From Paenibacillus silvae (GTDB taxonomy: Bacteria > Bacillota > Bacilli > Paenibacillales > Paenibacillaceae), in assembly GCF_014639235.1 (NCBI RefSeq), contig NZ_BMFU01000001.1:992001-1056000 (forward strand): a stretch of 64,000 nucleotides of DNA. The letters run 5' to 3'. Position 1 is the first letter of the stretch, and every line of letters starts with the position of its first letter. Position numbers and translations under genes: made by a program. This document shows, one piece after another, positions 61,746-64,000 of this stretch. The notes below the pieces were generated by a model, which saw nothing but the letters and a program-made list of their open reading frames with translations, was not told the origin of the DNA and made no database searches.

Positions 61746-63260
61746 TTGTTTCGTTCAGTCCTGCTCTTCTCCGCTCTACTCCTGACGATAGTGACTACCA
61801 GCTGTTCGGATCAGGGCCATCCCCTCTCCGCTACACAGCCAATGACTTCAGATACAATGACGGCAGAGAGAGCATCCAATCACCAGATGATCTACTATAT
61901 TTCACCACAGGGAGACGATAACAATCCCGGCACAATCCGCTCTCCATGGAAAACCATTCAGTACGCGGCAGATCATGCAGCCCCGGGCAGCACCATCTAT
62001 CTGCGTCAGGGTGTATACGCTCAGAAAGTCAAAATAACCCGTAGCGGACTTTCCGCGGGCAAGCCTACCCTTCTCACCAGCTATCCAGGGGAGAAAGCCA
62101 TTCTCGATGGCAAAGGTCTTCCGGTTCGCGGTGTGGAAGGCATGATTGAGCTGGAGCATGTAAGCCATGTGACGATTCAAAATATAGAGATTCGCAACTT
62201 CTCCACAACCCTTAGAGGACAGGTTCCTGTTGGCATTTACGTCCATGGAGCAGGGGAGAACGTACAGCTTCTCGGCAACAAAATACACGGGATCGCCAGC
62301 CGGGCCACACCCAAAGGGGCTAACCTTCAGGGCAGAGATGCCCACGGCATTGCGATCTATGGCACGGAGCATCCACAGGCCTTGCGCAACATTATTGTTA
62401 AAGATAATGAGCTGTATGACCTCGTGTTAGGCTCCAGCGAATCTCTGGCGGTCAATGGCAATGTGGATACATTCGCTATTCTGAACAACAGAATTCATGA
62501 TAATGACAACATCGGTATTGATCTGATCGGATTCGAGGGCATCTCAGAGGATGATACGTATGATCAGGCCAGAAACGGCATCGTGCGCGGCAATACCATC
62601 TATAACATCACATCCAGCCGAAATCCATCTTACGGTCTTCCCCTTCCGAATAACAGCAATGCTGCTGGCGGCATCTATGTTGATGGCGGCAAAGACCATA
62701 TCATTGACCAGAACAAGGTATATCGTAACGATATCGGCATCGAGATTGCCTCCGAGCACGCCGGACGTTCCACCCGTAACATTACCGTTCGTGACAACCT
62801 GATTTATGCCAACCGACTGACAGGTATCGCCATGGGCGGTTATGACAACAATCGGGGAGCAACGATGAACAGCACAATCATATACAATACAATCGCTAAC
62901 AATGATACGTTAAATGCAGGCAACGGCCAGCTTCTGATCCAGTCTCAAACCAGAAACAACCTCTTCACGCACAACATCGTTGTCGCCGGCTTATCCGGCG
63001 TGCTGATCTACAACGAATATACGAGCAACGTGAACAATGTGTTTGACCATAATATTTATTATGTTGAAGGTAAGACAGAAGACGCCCTTTGGGTATGGAA
63101 AAATAAAATCTATCCTGATTGGACAGCGTACCAACAAGGATCAGGCAATGATGCACACTCACGCTATGCAGATCCGGCGTTTGTGAACAGCTCGAAGGCA
63201 GATTATCGCCTGCGAGACAACTCCCCGGCCAAAGCCTATGGCCATCTGGCCCCCAGGTAA
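61746..63260 (+). CDS. lipoprotein with right-handed parallel beta-helix domain
   Basis: The 504-residue protein has a lipoprotein signal (LLLTIVTTSCSDQG), a DUF1565-like start of the helix (YYISPQGDDNNPGTIRSPWK), and many beta-helix rungs (IVKDNELYDLV, AILNNRIHDNDNIGIDLIG, IVRGNTIYNI, ITVRDNLIYANRLTGIAMGG). This fold is used by polysaccharide lyases and epimerases; no catalytic site can be assigned safely. The TTG at 61746 has AAGGAGGTG 7 bases upstream. It probably acts on a polysaccharide at the cell surface. Confidence 0.85.
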   Translation: MFRSVLLFSALLLTIVTTSCSDQGHPLSATQPMTSDTMTAERASNHQMIYYISPQGDDNNPGTIRSPWKTIQYAADHAAPGSTIYLRQGVYAQKVKITRSGLSAGKPTLLTSYPGEKAILDGKGLPVRGVEGMIELEHVSHVTIQNIEIRNFSTTLRGQVPVGIYVHGAGENVQLLGNKIHGIASRATPKGANLQGRDAHGIAIYGTEHPQALRNIIVKDNELYDLVLGSSESLAVNGNVDTFAILNNRIHDNDNIGIDLIGFEGISEDDTYDQARNGIVRGNTIYNITSSRNPSYGLPLPNNSNAAGGIYVDGGKDHIIDQNKVYRNDIGIEIASEHAGRSTRNITVRDNLIYANRLTGIAMGGYDNNRGATMNSTIIYNTIANNDTLNAGNGQLLIQSQTRNNLFTHNIVVAGLSGVLIYNEYTSNVNNVFDHNIYYVEGKTEDALWVWKNKIYPDWTAYQQGSGNDAHSRYADPAFVNSSKADYRLRDNSPAKAYGHLAPR

Positions 63261-63361
63261 TAACCTTTATTTCAGTTTATACAAATATCTGTATTTCAAT
63301 GGATGAACTGCTGTTTTAATATAGAATAAAATAAGATGATTACTGATATCAGGAGGATAAC

Positions 63362-64000
63362 ATGATGCAATCTCTGAATGCGGCTTTAACCCGTTTTGTG
63401 GAACAGCAAGATTTATATAATGAAGCCTACGGACTTTTTCAAAATCACGATCTTCGGCCCCGGGTGCTTCCGGTTCAGCCAGAAGTGGACAAGCGTATTT
63501 TTCTTTCTCCGGAACTCCAGTACTTCTATAGTCACTACGAGATGGTAGATGCTAAAGCGGAGGGAACACTGAAAATGAAGAGTGCAGCTGTGGAAATTGG
63601 CGATGCGGCTCTGCTCTTTTTCGTGGCCCCTGAGCACCTGCATCGTCAACAGCTGGGGTTTCGCTGGACCGGTTTGCAGGAACCTTACGAGGAATCGGCT
63701 TCCTGGCCGCCCAATCATGTTGTCATCGCCAATATGAACGATGATCCCGTTATCGTTGACACAGAGGCACCAGATTCTCCTGTATATGCTGCATTTGAGG
63801 GTGGAGAAGCAAAAATTGTCGCTCATTCTCTGGCAGACTTTTTTAACGCTCTTGCCATCCTGATCGAAAGTGCACGTACATATGCAGGAGAAGTAAAGGA
63901 CGAAGAAACCTTTGAGACGAAACCGGAATACCTTTCTGAGGTGCAGCCAAAATTAGAGGCGTTGCTCGGAGAAGAAAACACAAAACACCTTATAGAATAT
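63362..64000 (+). CDS. SUKH-like (SMI1/KNR4) protein, 3' end outside the window
   Basis: The frame stays open for 213 codons to the window edge. ATG at 63362 or 63365 follows AGGAGGATAAC. The protein contains FLSPELQYFYSHYEMVDAKA, FRWTGLQEPYEESASWPPNH, VVIANMNDDPVIVDTEA, and SPVYAAFEGGEAKIVAHSLA, an order of motifs typical of SUKH-type proteins. It lies 100 bases after the beta-helix gene. With the SUKH gene at 60392 it suggests a small cluster of such proteins. The C-terminus is not visible. Confidence 0.75.
   Translation, partial: MMQSLNAALTRFVEQQDLYNEAYGLFQNHDLRPRVLPVQPEVDKRIFLSPELQYFYSHYEMVDAKAEGTLKMKSAAVEIGDAALLFFVAPEHLHRQQLGFRWTGLQEPYEESASWPPNHVVIANMNDDPVIVDTEAPDSPVYAAFEGGEAKIVAHSLADFFNALAILIESARTYAGEVKDEETFETKPEYLSEVQPKLEALLGEENTKHLIEY

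Overview
The window is a typical chromosomal stretch of a spore-forming, soil-type Firmicute, most likely a Paenibacillus. The reasons are: a BclA/BclB-like exosporium collagen protein; a GH43-CBM6-CBM36 arabinoxylan enzyme of the XynD type; a secreted GH81 beta-1,3-glucanase with discoidin domains; a stalk-domain (copper-amine-oxidase N-terminal-like) secreted amidase; strong AGGAGG-type ribosome sites with several TTG/GTG starts; Gram-positive lipoprotein signals; Fur, CcpA and SigD-like sites. No rRNA, tRNA, CRISPR array, integrase or intact transposase was seen.

Layout. 0.4-2.3 kb: HAD phosphatase and mannitol-1-phosphate dehydrogenase. 2.5-5.3 kb: minus-strand cell-envelope genes (lipoprotein, YkyA-like lipoprotein, polysaccharide deacetylase). 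5.7-7.6 kb: EamA exporter and a mercaptopyruvate sulfurtransferase (rhodanese). 7.6-11.6 kb: an AT-rich insert with a decayed IS1182-like transposase fragment and a two-gene unit, a four-TM membrane protein plus a ClpB-like AAA+ ATPase. 11.6-20.6 kb: RHH regulator, large GH81 glucanase, OsmC protein and secreted acetamidase/formamidase. The last 19-20 codons of the rhodanese gene recur at 11.56 kb and 20.58 kb, so both stretches look like tandem insertions at the 3' end of that gene. 20.8-23.5 kb: ECF sigma factor, DUF4179-type anti-sigma protein and a frameshifted paralogue. 23.7-29.4 kb: AraC regulator running in frame into a siderophore-type lipoprotein, alcohol dehydrogenase, alpha/beta hydrolase, ankyrin protein, and remnants of a phosphotransferase and of a second hydrolase copy. 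29.6-31.5 kb: exosporium proteins.

31.9-35.7 kb: iron locus (Btr-like AraC regulator, Fur box, siderophore-binding lipoprotein, flavin reductase). 36.8-40.4 kb: xylan-degrading GH43 pair with CcpA sites. 40.5-47.0 kb: HxlR/NAD(P)H oxidoreductase pair, SDR protein, LRR-like protein, chemoreceptor and aminotransferase. 47.1-50.2 kb: second Fur-controlled iron-siderophore unit (fused permease and binding protein). 50.4-55.5 kb: CueP-like protein, two GNAT-like paralogues with a 38-residue peptide, and a 7TM histidine kinase with its response regulator. 55.6-58.7 kb: orphan PTS EIIC, a MITE-like repeat shared with 31.6 kb, hybrid-cluster protein with an Fnr-like site and a tiny hydrophobic peptide. 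59-64 kb: DHA2 exporter, SUKH and DUF2625 proteins, beta-helix lipoprotein and a partial SUKH-like gene at the edge.

The most interesting part is the rhodanese-3'-end insertion site with its membrane protein/AAA+ ATPase cargo. Other candidates are the AraC-lipoprotein reading frame, the GNAT pair with its small peptide, and the dispersed MITE.
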